64,000 nucleotides of DNA, taken from an uncultured Prevotellaceae bacterium (GTDB lineage: Bacteria; Bacteroidota; Bacteroidia; Bacteroidales; Bacteroidaceae). The stretch lies in NCBI GenBank assembly GCA_946188395.1, contig CAMHUU010000005.1, positions 32,492 to 96,491 of the forward strand, given 5' to 3'. Under the pieces are notes generated by a model. That model was not told where the DNA came from and did not search any database. It saw only the letters and a list, made by a program, of their open reading frames with translations. Positions 1 through 7,509 of this stretch are shown here, one piece after another. Position 1 is the stretch's first letter. The number at the start of each line of letters is the position of its first letter. Both the position numbers and the translations under genes were made by a program.

Positions 1-479
1 TTGTCGTAGGTGATGTAAGGATCGTCAAGGTCTACGAAGTATCCCATGCGTTCAGTCAGTTCACGCCACTCGGCAGTGAACATCATGACGTTCTCACGAC
101 ACTTCTTGTTGTAGTCTTCGGTAGAAATATACTTGTCGCTCTCCTTATTGTCGATATCAGCCTTGGTAATGCCCAGCTGCTTCTCAACGCCCAACTCGAC
201 GGGCAGTCCATGGGTGTCCCAGCCTGCCTTGCGCTTCACCTGGAAGCCCTGCATGGTCTTATAGCGGTTGAAAGTATCCTTCAGCGCACGGCCCAGCACG
301 TGGTGAATACCAGGGTGTCCGTTAGCCGAGGGAGGGCCCTCATAGAATACAAATTGCGGACAGCCTTCACGCTCTTTCACAGAGCGCCAAAAGATATCTT
401 GCTCCTTCCACATCTGCAGCACGTCGTTGTTCGTCTGCGTCAAGTTCAAGCCGTTGTGTTCGGCAAATCTCTTGCTCAT
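1..479 (-). CDS. ileS: Isoleucine--tRNA ligase, N-terminal part (cut by window edge)
   Basis: Class I aminoacyl-tRNA synthetase that charges tRNA-Ile in the cytoplasm. Only the first 159 or so residues are in the window. Reading leftward from the ATG at 477-479 the protein begins MSKRFAEHNGLNLTQ, then shows YEGPPSANGHPGIHH, which holds the HIGH-type ATP signature (HPGIHH), and the downstream KAGWDTHGLPVELGVEK block that is diagnostic for IleS. The reading frame is open to base 1. A good -33/-7 promoter lies about 115 bp upstream, so the gene is probably transcribed alone or is first in its operon. The 5' leader holds a short hairpin. The identification is secure; the C-terminal half is not visible. 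Confidence 0.95.
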   Translation of the reverse strand, partial: MSKRFAEHNGLNLTQTNNDVLQMWKEQDIFWRSVKEREGCPQFVFYEGPPSANGHPGIHHVLGRALKDTFNRYKTMQGFQVKRKAGWDTHGLPVELGVEKQLGITKADIDNKESDKYISTEDYNKKCRENVMMFTAEWRELTERMGYFVDLDDPYITYD

Positions 480-512
480 AAAATATCAGTTAAATTCTTA
501 TTATCTTTAAAT

Positions 513-535
513 GGTTTGCAAGGACGGCGCAAACC
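513..535 (-). promoter_or_regulatory. Hairpin in the ileS 5' leader
   Basis: GGTTTGC at 513-519 and GCAAACC at 529-535 are perfect 7-bp inverted repeats with a 9-nt loop, in the roughly 110-nt leader between the ileS promoter and its start codon. No T-box motif was recognised. A role in controlling ileS is only a possibility. Confidence 0.3.
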
Positions 536-592
536 GAACGCAAAAAAACATGTTTTATGCTGAGGTGAAGCCCGTTCTCGCAAAATTGTTTG

Positions 593-624
593 CAAAGGTA
601 CGCATTTTTTTTAATACTACCAAA
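593..624 (-). promoter_or_regulatory. Promoter of ileS (Bacteroidetes type)
   Basis: On the minus strand a TACCTTTG -7 box (593-600) is preceded by TTTG (621-624) with a 20-bp spacer, matching the TTTG-N19-21-TAnnTTTG pattern of Bacteroidetes primary promoters. It points at ileS. Confidence 0.7.
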
Positions 625-1564
625 AAAATACGTAAAGAATAGCAAAACGCACCAAACGGACAATAAGAATAATGACAACTGACAGATTCTCGACACGACG
701 GTTGATTCTGACGGACAATTCCATGTCGGCAGTAGTCAGTTCACGGGCCTTCGTGCCAATGTACGGCTTCTCGAAATATTCGCCGAAATACGTGTGTGGA
801 CCACCGAAGCGGCAATCGAGGATGCCTGCCAGCGCTGCCTCGGGATAACCGCTGTTAGGACTGGCGTTCTGACGTCCGAACCAGGTGACGAAAGGCAGAA
901 CGCGCAGCCTTCCGGCTACTAGCAGCATCATCAGGGCCGTCAGTCGTGCCGGCACATAATTGGCAATATCGTCGATGCGGGCTGCCCAACAACCGAACTC
1001 ACGGTAGCGTTCGGTTTTATAGCCTATCATCGAGTCGAGGGTATTAATCATCTTATAGGTCATCATGCCTGGAACACCCAGCAAGGCGTACCAGAACAGA
1101 GGGGCCACCACGCCGTCGCTCAGATTCTCGGCAAGCGTTTCCAGGGCTGCCGTACGCACCTCCTGGGCAGACAACTGGGAGGTATCGCGACCTACGATAC
1201 GGGCCACCTGCCGACGACCTTCCTCTAACGAACGGTCTACCGCATGGAACACTTCGCGGACCTCGCGAATGAGGGTGGTACCCGCCAGACAGTAAAAGAC
1301 GAAAACAGCCTTTACCGCCATGCCAATATAAACGGAGCGAGCGTCAATCCAGCGCAGCAGGAACCAGAAACCGACAAACGTAGCGGCAATGAGCACGAGA
1401 GCCACCACTGCACCCTTGAACTTGCGCCAGCGGCCACGATTCAACAGTCGTTCGAAAAGTGCGATGATTTTTCCAAAACCCACTATAGGATGGGGTAACC
1501 ACGACGGGTCGCCCAACAGGCGATCAGCTAGCCAGCCAATGAGTAAAACGAGGAATGCCTTCAT
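617..1564 (-). CDS. cbiB: Adenosylcobinamide-phosphate synthase CbiB/CobD
   Basis: Integral membrane enzyme of late cobalamin synthesis that attaches aminopropanol phosphate to adenosylcobyric acid. The family signature is visible near the N-terminus: ADRLLGDPSWLPHPIVGFGKII. Several hydrophobic helices follow, together with the conserved segments DGVVAPLFWYALLG, NTLDSMIGYK and NSGYPEAALAG. The start is set at ATG 1562-1564, giving about 315 residues, the usual length. This start overlaps the stop of the upstream epimerase-like gene by 4 bp (ATGA), which indicates translational coupling; an upstream in-frame ATG would lie inside that gene. A cobalamin adenosyltransferase sits at the other end of the window (62791-63360), but no other corrin genes are present. 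Confidence 0.93.
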   Translation of the reverse strand: MKAFLVLLIGWLADRLLGDPSWLPHPIVGFGKIIALFERLLNRGRWRKFKGAVVALVLIAATFVGFWFLLRWIDARSVYIGMAVKAVFVFYCLAGTTLIREVREVFHAVDRSLEEGRRQVARIVGRDTSQLSAQEVRTAALETLAENLSDGVVAPLFWYALLGVPGMMTYKMINTLDSMIGYKTERYREFGCWAARIDDIANYVPARLTALMMLLVAGRLRVLPFVTWFGRQNASPNSGYPEAALAGILDCRFGGPHTYFGEYFEKPYIGTKARELTTADMELSVRINRRVENLSVVIILIVRLVRFAILYVFFW

Positions 1565-2619
1565 GCTAATAGTGTTTGTACGATTCGTTCTGCAGTGCGT
1601 CCGTCCCAACGGTCAGGCAGTGTGCCATGCTTCCATTCGCCCTTGACGAGCTGCGCCAAAGCCTCCTGGAGGCGTTCCACATTCTCGCCCACCAAGACGT
1701 TCGTACCTTGTTTTACAGTCTCTATGTGCTCCGTATAGGAATTCAACGTGATGCAGGGCACATGGTTGAAAGTAGCCTCCTCGGCCACATTGCCCGAATC
1801 GGTGATGATGCCCATCGCATGTAATGTCAAATAACCAAATTCCAGATACGACAACGGTTGCAGTACACGGAACGAGGAACACTCAGAAGCCAGCGTATAG
1901 GCTTCGCCGCGCAGAGGAGCTATCACGGGAATGTCGCCTGCATCACGACTGATGGCCGCCATCATCTGTTGCATTTTTTCATGGTCGGAAATCAGCACTT
2001 TCCGATTGACGGTAAACACCAGATACCGTCCGTCGTCGATGCCCTCCAGACAGGTCGGACGCTGCCAGCGCTGATGGTTGAAACGCAAGGAGTCCATGAG
2101 GATATTTCCTACCAGATAAATCTTGTGCATCTCAGCTCCCTCACGAGTCGCTATACTGCTGGAACCAACGCCTGCCGTAAACAATAAATCACTTAAGCCA
2201 TCGATAACTAACCTATTGATTTCCTTAGGCATATTGATATCGAACGAACGGGTTCCGGCAACGATATGAGCCAGTCGAAGACCATGTTTCTTGGCCACGA
2301 TAGCTGCCGCCATCGTCGAGGCCAAATCATCGACAACAATCACCGTATCGGTAGGATGACTGTCCAGATAACGCTCAAACTCAGCCATTACCCTGCCCGT
2401 CAGTTCGTTCAGGTTTTCACAATCGACACCCAGAAAAACATCGGGCCGGGGCATCTGCAGGTCACTGAACAGCGAAAACTCCAACGTAGGGTCGTCGTCA
2501 CGTCCGGCATAAACCAGCTCGTAGGTGATATCCTCCGTACGTTCTATGGTACGGATAATCGGAGCCACCTTCACAAAATTCGGACGGGCTCCCGTAAAGA
2601 TACATACTCTATTTTTCAT
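1561..2619 (-). CDS. WecB-like UDP-GlcNAc 2-epimerase family protein with altered catalytic residues
   Basis: A 352-residue protein of the GT-B fold family that contains WecB/NeuC. Fold and nucleotide-binding signatures are present: FTGARPNFVKVAPI at the N-terminus (GTRPExIK in the family) and ITDSGNVAEEATF with TEHIE near the C-terminus (the UDP-contacting TDSGGxxEEA and TERPE blocks). By eye alignment, three of the four catalytic positions known from E. coli WecB appear replaced: the Glu of HVEAGLR is Val (HIVAGTRS), the first Glu of PEExNR is Lys (PKEINR), and the His of TGHRRE is Asn (TVNRKV). The Asp of the GDT motif is kept (VVDD). It is translationally coupled to cbiB downstream. It may bind UDP-sugars without classical epimerisation; the function is not known. 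Confidence 0.75.
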   Translation of the reverse strand: MKNRVCIFTGARPNFVKVAPIIRTIERTEDITYELVYAGRDDDPTLEFSLFSDLQMPRPDVFLGVDCENLNELTGRVMAEFERYLDSHPTDTVIVVDDLASTMAAAIVAKKHGLRLAHIVAGTRSFDINMPKEINRLVIDGLSDLLFTAGVGSSSIATREGAEMHKIYLVGNILMDSLRFNHQRWQRPTCLEGIDDGRYLVFTVNRKVLISDHEKMQQMMAAISRDAGDIPVIAPLRGEAYTLASECSSFRVLQPLSYLEFGYLTLHAMGIITDSGNVAEEATFNHVPCITLNSYTEHIETVKQGTNVLVGENVERLQEALAQLVKGEWKHGTLPDRWDGRTAERIVQTLLA

Positions 2620-2743
2620 TCGCGCGCACGTTCCTTAATATATTTATACTGCCCTCACTGACATCCCGGAAATGAATCGCCGCAGAGCCACAAAAGTAGT
2701 ATTTTTGGTCGGTTTCATCTAAATAACCTTTAAAATTCTACTG

Positions 2744-2773
2744 CAAAGATACTAAAAATAAACATTTTCCAAA
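2744..2773 (-). promoter_or_regulatory. Promoter of the epimerase-cbiB operon
   Basis: Minus-strand TATCTTTG (2744-2751) with TTTG at 2770-2773, an 18-bp spacer. It lies about 125 bp upstream of the epimerase-like start. A second TACTTTTG box at 2691-2698 is closer but lacks a clear -33 element. Confidence 0.45.
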
Positions 2774-2813
2774 AAAAAAGCCAAGAATATTTTCATATCA
2801 CGCTGAAAATTAG

Positions 2814-2821
2814 TAACTTTG
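2814..2821 (+). promoter_or_regulatory. -7 box upstream of the HU gene
   Basis: TAACTTTG matches TAnnTTTG and lies 40 bp before the HU start codon. No convincing -33 element was seen. It probably drives the HU - small protein - RNase G cluster. Confidence 0.5.
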
Positions 2822-2860
2822 CAGTCCAAAATACGAATTAAATAAAAATATTATACAGAA

Positions 2861-3136
2861 ATGACAAAAGCAGATATCATCAACAGTATCTCGGAGAGGA
2901 CGGGTCTTCCCAAAAAAGATATCTCCACTACCGTGGAAGCTTTTATGGCTGAGATACGCACATGCATGGCTGAGAAGAAAGAACCTGTTTTCCTGAGAGG
3001 TTTCGGTACTTTTTCCATCAAGCACCGTGCCAAGAAGACTGCACGCAACATCTCAAAGAACACCACTTTGGTCATCGATGCGCACGACATTCCCTCCTTT
3101 AAGCCAGCAAGGAGTTTTGTTGAGAAAATGAAATAA
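2861..3136 (+). CDS. HU/IHF family DNA-binding protein
   Basis: Nucleoid-associated DNA-bending protein of 91 residues, the canonical HU length. It starts MTKADIINSISERTGL, shows the FLRGFGTFSIKHR core (GFGxF) and ends in PSFKPARSFVEKMK, corresponding to PxFKPGKxLK. The usual RNP tip segment of the beta arm reads KTARNISKNT, so the classic proline that intercalates into DNA is absent, a variation common in Bacteroidetes HU paralogues. It is followed by the 29-residue basic protein and RNase G, an arrangement I recognise from other Bacteroidales. Confidence 0.93.
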   Translation: MTKADIINSISERTGLPKKDISTTVEAFMAEIRTCMAEKKEPVFLRGFGTFSIKHRAKKTARNISKNTTLVIDAHDIPSFKPARSFVEKMK

Positions 3137-3162
3137 TTCACCATTTAATTAGTTTATAAATT

Positions 3163-3252
3163 ATGCCAAACGGAAAGAAAAAGAAGGGCCACAAGATGGC
3201 TACTCACAAGCGCAAGAAGAGACTGCGCAAGAATCGTCATAAGAGCAAGTAA
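3163..3252 (+). CDS. 29-residue AURKAIP1/COX24-domain type basic protein
   Basis: A very short gene: ATG at 3163, TAA at 3250-3252, 29 codons. The product starts MPNGKKKKGHKMATHKRKK and ends RLRKNRHKSK; more than half the residues are Lys, Arg or His. The HKRKKRLRKNRHK core matches what databases label AURKAIP1/COX24 domain proteins in Bacteroidetes, related to the mitochondrial small-subunit ribosomal protein mS38. A ribosome-associated role is inferred from that relationship. It lies 26 bp after the HU gene and upstream of the RNase G leader, and is short enough to be missed by gene callers. Confidence 0.85.
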   Translation: MPNGKKKKGHKMATHKRKKRLRKNRHKSK

Positions 3253-3278
3253 GCTCTGACGGACACAGAAAAAAATGG

Positions 3279-3324
3279 AAGGAGTGTACTAAAGAAGTTT
3301 CCAGGCTTCGACGGTACGCTCCTT
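3279..3324 (+). promoter_or_regulatory. Long stem-loop in the RNase G leader
   Basis: AAGGAGTGTAC (3279-3289) pairs with GTACGCTCCTT (3314-3324) over 11 bp with one G-U pair. Inside the loop GAAG (3294-3297) pairs with CTTC (3306-3309). No T-run follows, so it is not an obvious terminator. It sits 35 bp before the rng start and could be a processing or feedback site. Confidence 0.5.
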
Positions 3325-3359
3325 TAAAGTACAAAAAGAGTAATAATAAGTAAAGAGAA

Positions 3360-4940
3360 ATGACCAGTGAACTCATCATCGATGTTCAGCCGAAAGAGAT
3401 TTCCATCGCCCTTCTCGAAGACAAGAACCTGGTAGAATACCAGAACGAGAAACGCGAGGAAGCCAACTACTCTGTCGGCAACATCTATCTGGGCCGTGTG
3501 CGCAAGCTCATGCCCGGGCTCAATGCCTGCTTCGTAGACGTAGGCTCTGAGCGCGATGCCTTTCTGCATTATCTTGACTTAGGTACTCAATTTAGCTCTT
3601 ACGAGAAATACCTGAAACAGGTACAAAGCGACAAGAAGAAACTTTATCCCATTGCGAAAGCCACTCACCAGCCGGACCTTCCCAAGGAAGGCAGCGTACA
3701 GACGACGCTGAAACAGGGCCAGGAGGTGTTGGTGCAAGTGGTGAAAGAACCTATTAACACCAAAGGTCCGCGTCTGACCTGCGAACTGAGTTTTGCCGGA
3801 CGCTACATGGTTCTCATGCCTTTCTACGATAAGGTTTCGGTTTCTTCAAAAATCAAAAAAGGCGAAGAACGGGCCCGCCTGAAACAGCTTGTCCAAAGCA
3901 TACGCCCCAAGAACTTCGGCGTCATCGTACGTACATCGGCCGAAGGAAAGCGCGTGGCTGAGCTGGACAAGGAAATGAAAACACTCGTCAAACGCTGGGA
4001 AGACACCATCGCCAAGGCTCAGAAAGCCACCAAGGCGCCACAGTTGTGTTTTGAGGAGACAGGCCGTGCGGTAGCCATGCTGCGCGACGTGTTCGACACC
4101 TCCTACGATGGCATCTACATCAACGACGAGGACATCTTCAACCAGGTCAAGGACTACGTGTCACTCATCGCCCCGGAAAAACAGGACATTGTCAAGAAGT
4201 ACACAGGAACGGTACCCATCTTCGACAACTTTAATGTCACCAAACAACTCAAGTCCAGCTTCGGACGAACCGTGAACTACAAACGCGGCGCATACCTCAT
4301 CATTCAACACACCGAGGCTATGCACGTCGTTGACGTGAACTCAGGCAACCGAACGCGTGCAGAAAACGGTCAGGAGGCCAATGCACTGGAAGTGAACCTG
4401 GGTGCTGCCGACGAACTGGCACGCCAGCTGCGCTTACGCGACATGGGAGGTATCATTGTCGTCGACTTTATCGACATGAACCTGGCAGAAGACCGGCAAA
4501 TGCTCTACGAGCGCATGTGCAAGAACATGCAGAAGGACAGGGCCCGCCACAACATTCTGCCACTCAGTAAGTTCGGACTGATGCAAATTACACGTCAGCG
4601 TGTCCGTCCCGCTATGGACGTAAACGTAGAAGAAACCTGCCCTACCTGCTTCGGTAAGGGAAAAATCAAGTCGTCAATCCTGTTTACAGACCAGCTTGAG
4701 AGCAAAATTGACCGCCTAGTCAACAAAATAGGCATCCGTAAAATCTATTTGCACGTACATCCTTACGTAGCCGCCTACATCAACCAGGGCATTTGGTCCA
4801 TCAAGCGCCAATGGCAGATGAAATACGGTATGGGACTACGCATTGTACCCTCGCAAAAATTGGCTTTCCTGCAATACGAATTCTACGACAAGGACCGTCA
4901 GTTCATCGATATGCAGGAAGAGATCGAGACAAATTCCTAA
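3360..4940 (+). CDS. rng: Ribonuclease E/G family endoribonuclease
   Basis: Endoribonuclease that cleaves single-stranded AU-rich RNA, acting in rRNA maturation and mRNA decay. An S1 domain occupies roughly residues 35-130 (YSVGNIYLGRVRKLMPGLNACFVDVG at its start) and carries a lysine-rich insertion. The DNase I-like catalytic domain has the Mg-binding aspartates Asp325 (VVDVNSGN) and Asp369 (IVVDFIDM). The zinc-link Cys427-Pro-Thr-Cys430 lies in the segment that joins protomers. At 526 residues it has the short RNase G architecture with no long scaffold tail. It follows HU and the AURKAIP1-type gene, and its leader contains a strong stem-loop. Confidence 0.95.
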   Translation: MTSELIIDVQPKEISIALLEDKNLVEYQNEKREEANYSVGNIYLGRVRKLMPGLNACFVDVGSERDAFLHYLDLGTQFSSYEKYLKQVQSDKKKLYPIAKATHQPDLPKEGSVQTTLKQGQEVLVQVVKEPINTKGPRLTCELSFAGRYMVLMPFYDKVSVSSKIKKGEERARLKQLVQSIRPKNFGVIVRTSAEGKRVAELDKEMKTLVKRWEDTIAKAQKATKAPQLCFEETGRAVAMLRDVFDTSYDGIYINDEDIFNQVKDYVSLIAPEKQDIVKKYTGTVPIFDNFNVTKQLKSSFGRTVNYKRGAYLIIQHTEAMHVVDVNSGNRTRAENGQEANALEVNLGAADELARQLRLRDMGGIIVVDFIDMNLAEDRQMLYERMCKNMQKDRARHNILPLSKFGLMQITRQRVRPAMDVNVEETCPTCFGKGKIKSSILFTDQLESKIDRLVNKIGIRKIYLHVHPYVAAYINQGIWSIKRQWQMKYGMGLRIVPSQKLAFLQYEFYDKDRQFIDMQEEIETNS

Positions 4941-4958
4941 CTTTTTTACCGACATACT

Positions 4959-6143
4959 ATGGTGGCACTGAAAATCTTTTTCTGGATGGGTGTGTTTCTC
5001 GTATTTTACACATACATCGGATACGGAATGCTGCTATGGGTGTTAGTAAAAATGAAACGCTTCGTCAAGGGTAAGGCTGTGAAAGCAGCCTTACCTGCGG
5101 ACGAGGACCTGCCCGACGTAACCTTCATGGTTTGTGCCTACAACGAACAAGACGTGGTAGACATGAAGATGGAAAACACACTACAATTCGATTATCCTCA
5201 CGACAAGCTGCACATCATGTGGGTCACCGACGGTTCCACCGACGCCACAAACGACCGTCTGAGCCGTTACCCCGGAGTGGAAATCGTGTTCAGTCCGGAA
5301 CGTAAGGGAAAAACGGCCGCCCTGAATCATGGCATTAGCATGGTGAAGACCGACCTCACCATCATGACCGACGCCAACACCATGGTGAATCCGGAAGCCG
5401 TCCGCGAGATTGTACACTGTTTCCAAGATCCGCAGGTGGCCTGTGTCGCTGGCGAGAAACGCGTCATGGCACGACACGAAGGACAAGCTGCCGCCGAGGG
5501 CGAAGGACTGTATTGGAAATACGAGAGTGCGCTGAAGAAAATGGACAGCGAACTCTACTCCGCCATGGGTGCCGCAGGCGAACTGAATGCCATCCGCACC
5601 CGCCTCTATCAGCCGATGCAGGAGAATGCACTGCTCGACGACTTCGTCATGTCCATGCGCATGGTCGGCCAAGGCTATCGCATAGCCTATTCTCCCGACG
5701 CCTATGCCATGGAGTACGGCTCTGCCGACCTCAACGAAGAATCGAAGCGCAAGCGCCGCATCGCAGCAGGAGGACTGCAGAGCATCTGGTGGCTCCGCAG
5801 CATGATGAACCCGCTGCGCAACCCCATGGTCGCTTTCCAGTTCGTCAGCCACCGCGTGTTGCGATGGAGCATCACACCCGTCGCCCTACTCGCCCTCATA
5901 CCCCTCAACGTCGCTTTGGTCTTGATGAAAGCAGGCACCGTCTACAACATCATCTGGGCATTGCAACTGCTTTTCTATCTCGCTGCATTCATTGCCTGGG
6001 TCATGGAGCGCCAGGGGCGTAAGAACAAACTGCTCTATGTGCCATATTATTTCCTATTCATGAATCTGAACGTTTTCAAGGGCATGAAATACCTATGTTC
6101 CCACCAGAGCAGTGGTGCATGGGAAAAAGCAAAAAGAGGATAA
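4959..6143 (+). CDS. Membrane-bound family 2 glycosyltransferase
   Basis: Processive-type GT2 enzyme of 394 residues. One N-terminal membrane helix (residues 3-28) is followed by a GT-A domain: FMVCAYNEQD (nucleotide-binding start), Asp91 in VTDGSTDAT, the metal-binding Asp138 in MTDANT, LLDDF as the acceptor/base region, and KRKRRIAAGG in place of the Q/RxxRW motif. Two or three helices lie at the C-terminus (about 300-380). This resembles single-subunit polysaccharide or GlcNAc transferases such as IcaA/PgaC-like proteins, but the product cannot be told from sequence. It begins 18 bp after rng and may be cotranscribed. Confidence 0.85.
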   Translation: MVALKIFFWMGVFLVFYTYIGYGMLLWVLVKMKRFVKGKAVKAALPADEDLPDVTFMVCAYNEQDVVDMKMENTLQFDYPHDKLHIMWVTDGSTDATNDRLSRYPGVEIVFSPERKGKTAALNHGISMVKTDLTIMTDANTMVNPEAVREIVHCFQDPQVACVAGEKRVMARHEGQAAAEGEGLYWKYESALKKMDSELYSAMGAAGELNAIRTRLYQPMQENALLDDFVMSMRMVGQGYRIAYSPDAYAMEYGSADLNEESKRKRRIAAGGLQSIWWLRSMMNPLRNPMVAFQFVSHRVLRWSITPVALLALIPLNVALVLMKAGTVYNIIWALQLLFYLAAFIAWVMERQGRKNKLLYVPYYFLFMNLNVFKGMKYLCSHQSSGAWEKAKRG

Positions 6144-6201
6144 AAATCAAATTTTTAAAGATTTTTTCCTTTTTTTTCTTTCGTAGTTCAGAGATTTTTA
6201 G

Positions 6202-6209
6202 TAATTTTG
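6202..6209 (+). promoter_or_regulatory. -7 box for the histidine kinase gene
   Basis: TAATTTTG fits TAnnTTTG and lies 28 bp before the start codon. The region just upstream is T-rich without a clean TTTG at the expected distance. Confidence 0.45.
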
Positions 6210-6237
6210 CCCACGACTATACACATAAAAGAAAAGG

Positions 6238-7488
6238 ATGAATCAAGACGAACGTGAGGAACTGTTGCAGAAACTGGCTGAAACCAATTCCAAGCTCCAT
6301 TCCACAGAGCTGCAATTAGAAGCTGCCAACAAGAAGCTCAACGAATACGAAGAGAAGGCCAAGAATGCGGAGCAGGCAAGCCGCATGAAGTCCCTTTTCC
6401 TCGCCAACATGAGTCATGAAATTCGTACTCCCTTGAATGCCATCGAGGGCTTTTCGCGCGTGATGGCCGAGACCGACTCCCCAGAGGACCGTATGAAGTA
6501 CATGGAAATCATTGAAAGCAACAACGGTCGACTGCTCGCACTCATCGACGACATTCTGGACTTTTCGCGTGTCGAGGCAGGAGAAATATCGATCAAGAAG
6601 GGAATGACCGACTTGAATGACCTTTGTCATAGCCTGCAAAACATTTTCAAGTTCCGCTGCCCTGACACTGTGCAGCTGGTGTGGAACAAGCCCAATATGA
6701 AGGTCACCCTCAACACCGATGCCAATCGTGTAACCCAGGTGTTCTCCAATCTCATTGGTAATGCCCTGAAGCACACCACCAAGGGAAGCATCACCTACGG
6801 TTACCGACTCATCAACGACGGCACCGAAGTGGAGTTCTTTGTCACCGATACCGGGTCCGGCATCGATCCTAACGACATCGAAAACATCTTCGGCACCTAT
6901 GTTTCCAGAGATGCCGACACACAGAACGGCTACGGATTGGGACTCGCGCTCTGCAAAACCATCGTCGAGAAAATGGACGGTCGCATCAGCGTACAATCCC
7001 GCCTGGGCGAAGGTTCTACCTTCCGGTTCGTGCTCCCCTTCGAAGGAACCATAGGCGGCATGACCAAGAACGGCCGTACGACGACGAATTCACGCACCAT
7101 ACGCTCTACTACGATGACCAATATGCAGAATGCTCCTGTCATCTTGGTTGCCGAGGACGAGGACAGCAACTACGAACTCGTCCGCATCGTTCTTTCCAAG
7201 CGCTATCGCCTCATGCGTGCCGTGAATGGTATCGAAGCCGTCACCCTGTGCGAAGACGAGCATCCCGACATGATTCTCATGGATATCCGCATGCCGGGAA
7301 TGAACGGACTCGACGCCACGCGAATCATCAAGGAGGTCAATCACGACATCCCCGTCGTGGCACTTTCAGCCTATGCCTTCGACGAAAACATACGCGAGGC
7401 CAAAGCAGCAGGTTGCGACGACTTCATGGCCAAGCCCTTCCGCGTGGAGGATCTCTTGGATATGGTCGAAAAATACGTCAAACAATAA
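6238..7488 (+). CDS. Cytoplasmic hybrid histidine kinase / response regulator
   Basis: Two-component signalling protein of 416 residues. A coiled-coil start (about residues 3-45) leads straight into a HisKA dimerisation helix with the phospho-acceptor His60 in ANMSHEIRTPLN. The HATPase domain shows the N box (FSNLIGNALKHT), G1 (DTGSGID) and G2 (GYGLGLAL). After a Thr/Asn-rich linker a receiver domain follows (about 293-414) with acidic residues AEDED, phospho-acceptor Asp349 in MDIRMPG and Lys in KPF. There is no membrane segment, no sensor domain and no DNA-binding output, so it is not a PUL-type HTCS regulator; the signal is unknown. It is followed at 21 bp by the EEP hydrolase gene. Confidence 0.93.
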   Translation: MNQDEREELLQKLAETNSKLHSTELQLEAANKKLNEYEEKAKNAEQASRMKSLFLANMSHEIRTPLNAIEGFSRVMAETDSPEDRMKYMEIIESNNGRLLALIDDILDFSRVEAGEISIKKGMTDLNDLCHSLQNIFKFRCPDTVQLVWNKPNMKVTLNTDANRVTQVFSNLIGNALKHTTKGSITYGYRLINDGTEVEFFVTDTGSGIDPNDIENIFGTYVSRDADTQNGYGLGLALCKTIVEKMDGRISVQSRLGEGSTFRFVLPFEGTIGGMTKNGRTTTNSRTIRSTTMTNMQNAPVILVAEDEDSNYELVRIVLSKRYRLMRAVNGIEAVTLCEDEHPDMILMDIRMPGMNGLDATRIIKEVNHDIPVVALSAYAFDENIREAKAAGCDDFMAKPFRVEDLLDMVEKYVKQ

Positions 7489-7509
7489 CCACAAAGCAAA
7501 ATATAACCT

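Noticed and set aside
6238..7488. HTCS regulator of the PUL
   Set aside because: It has no periplasmic sensor, membrane segment or AraC output domain and is 14 kb from the PUL.
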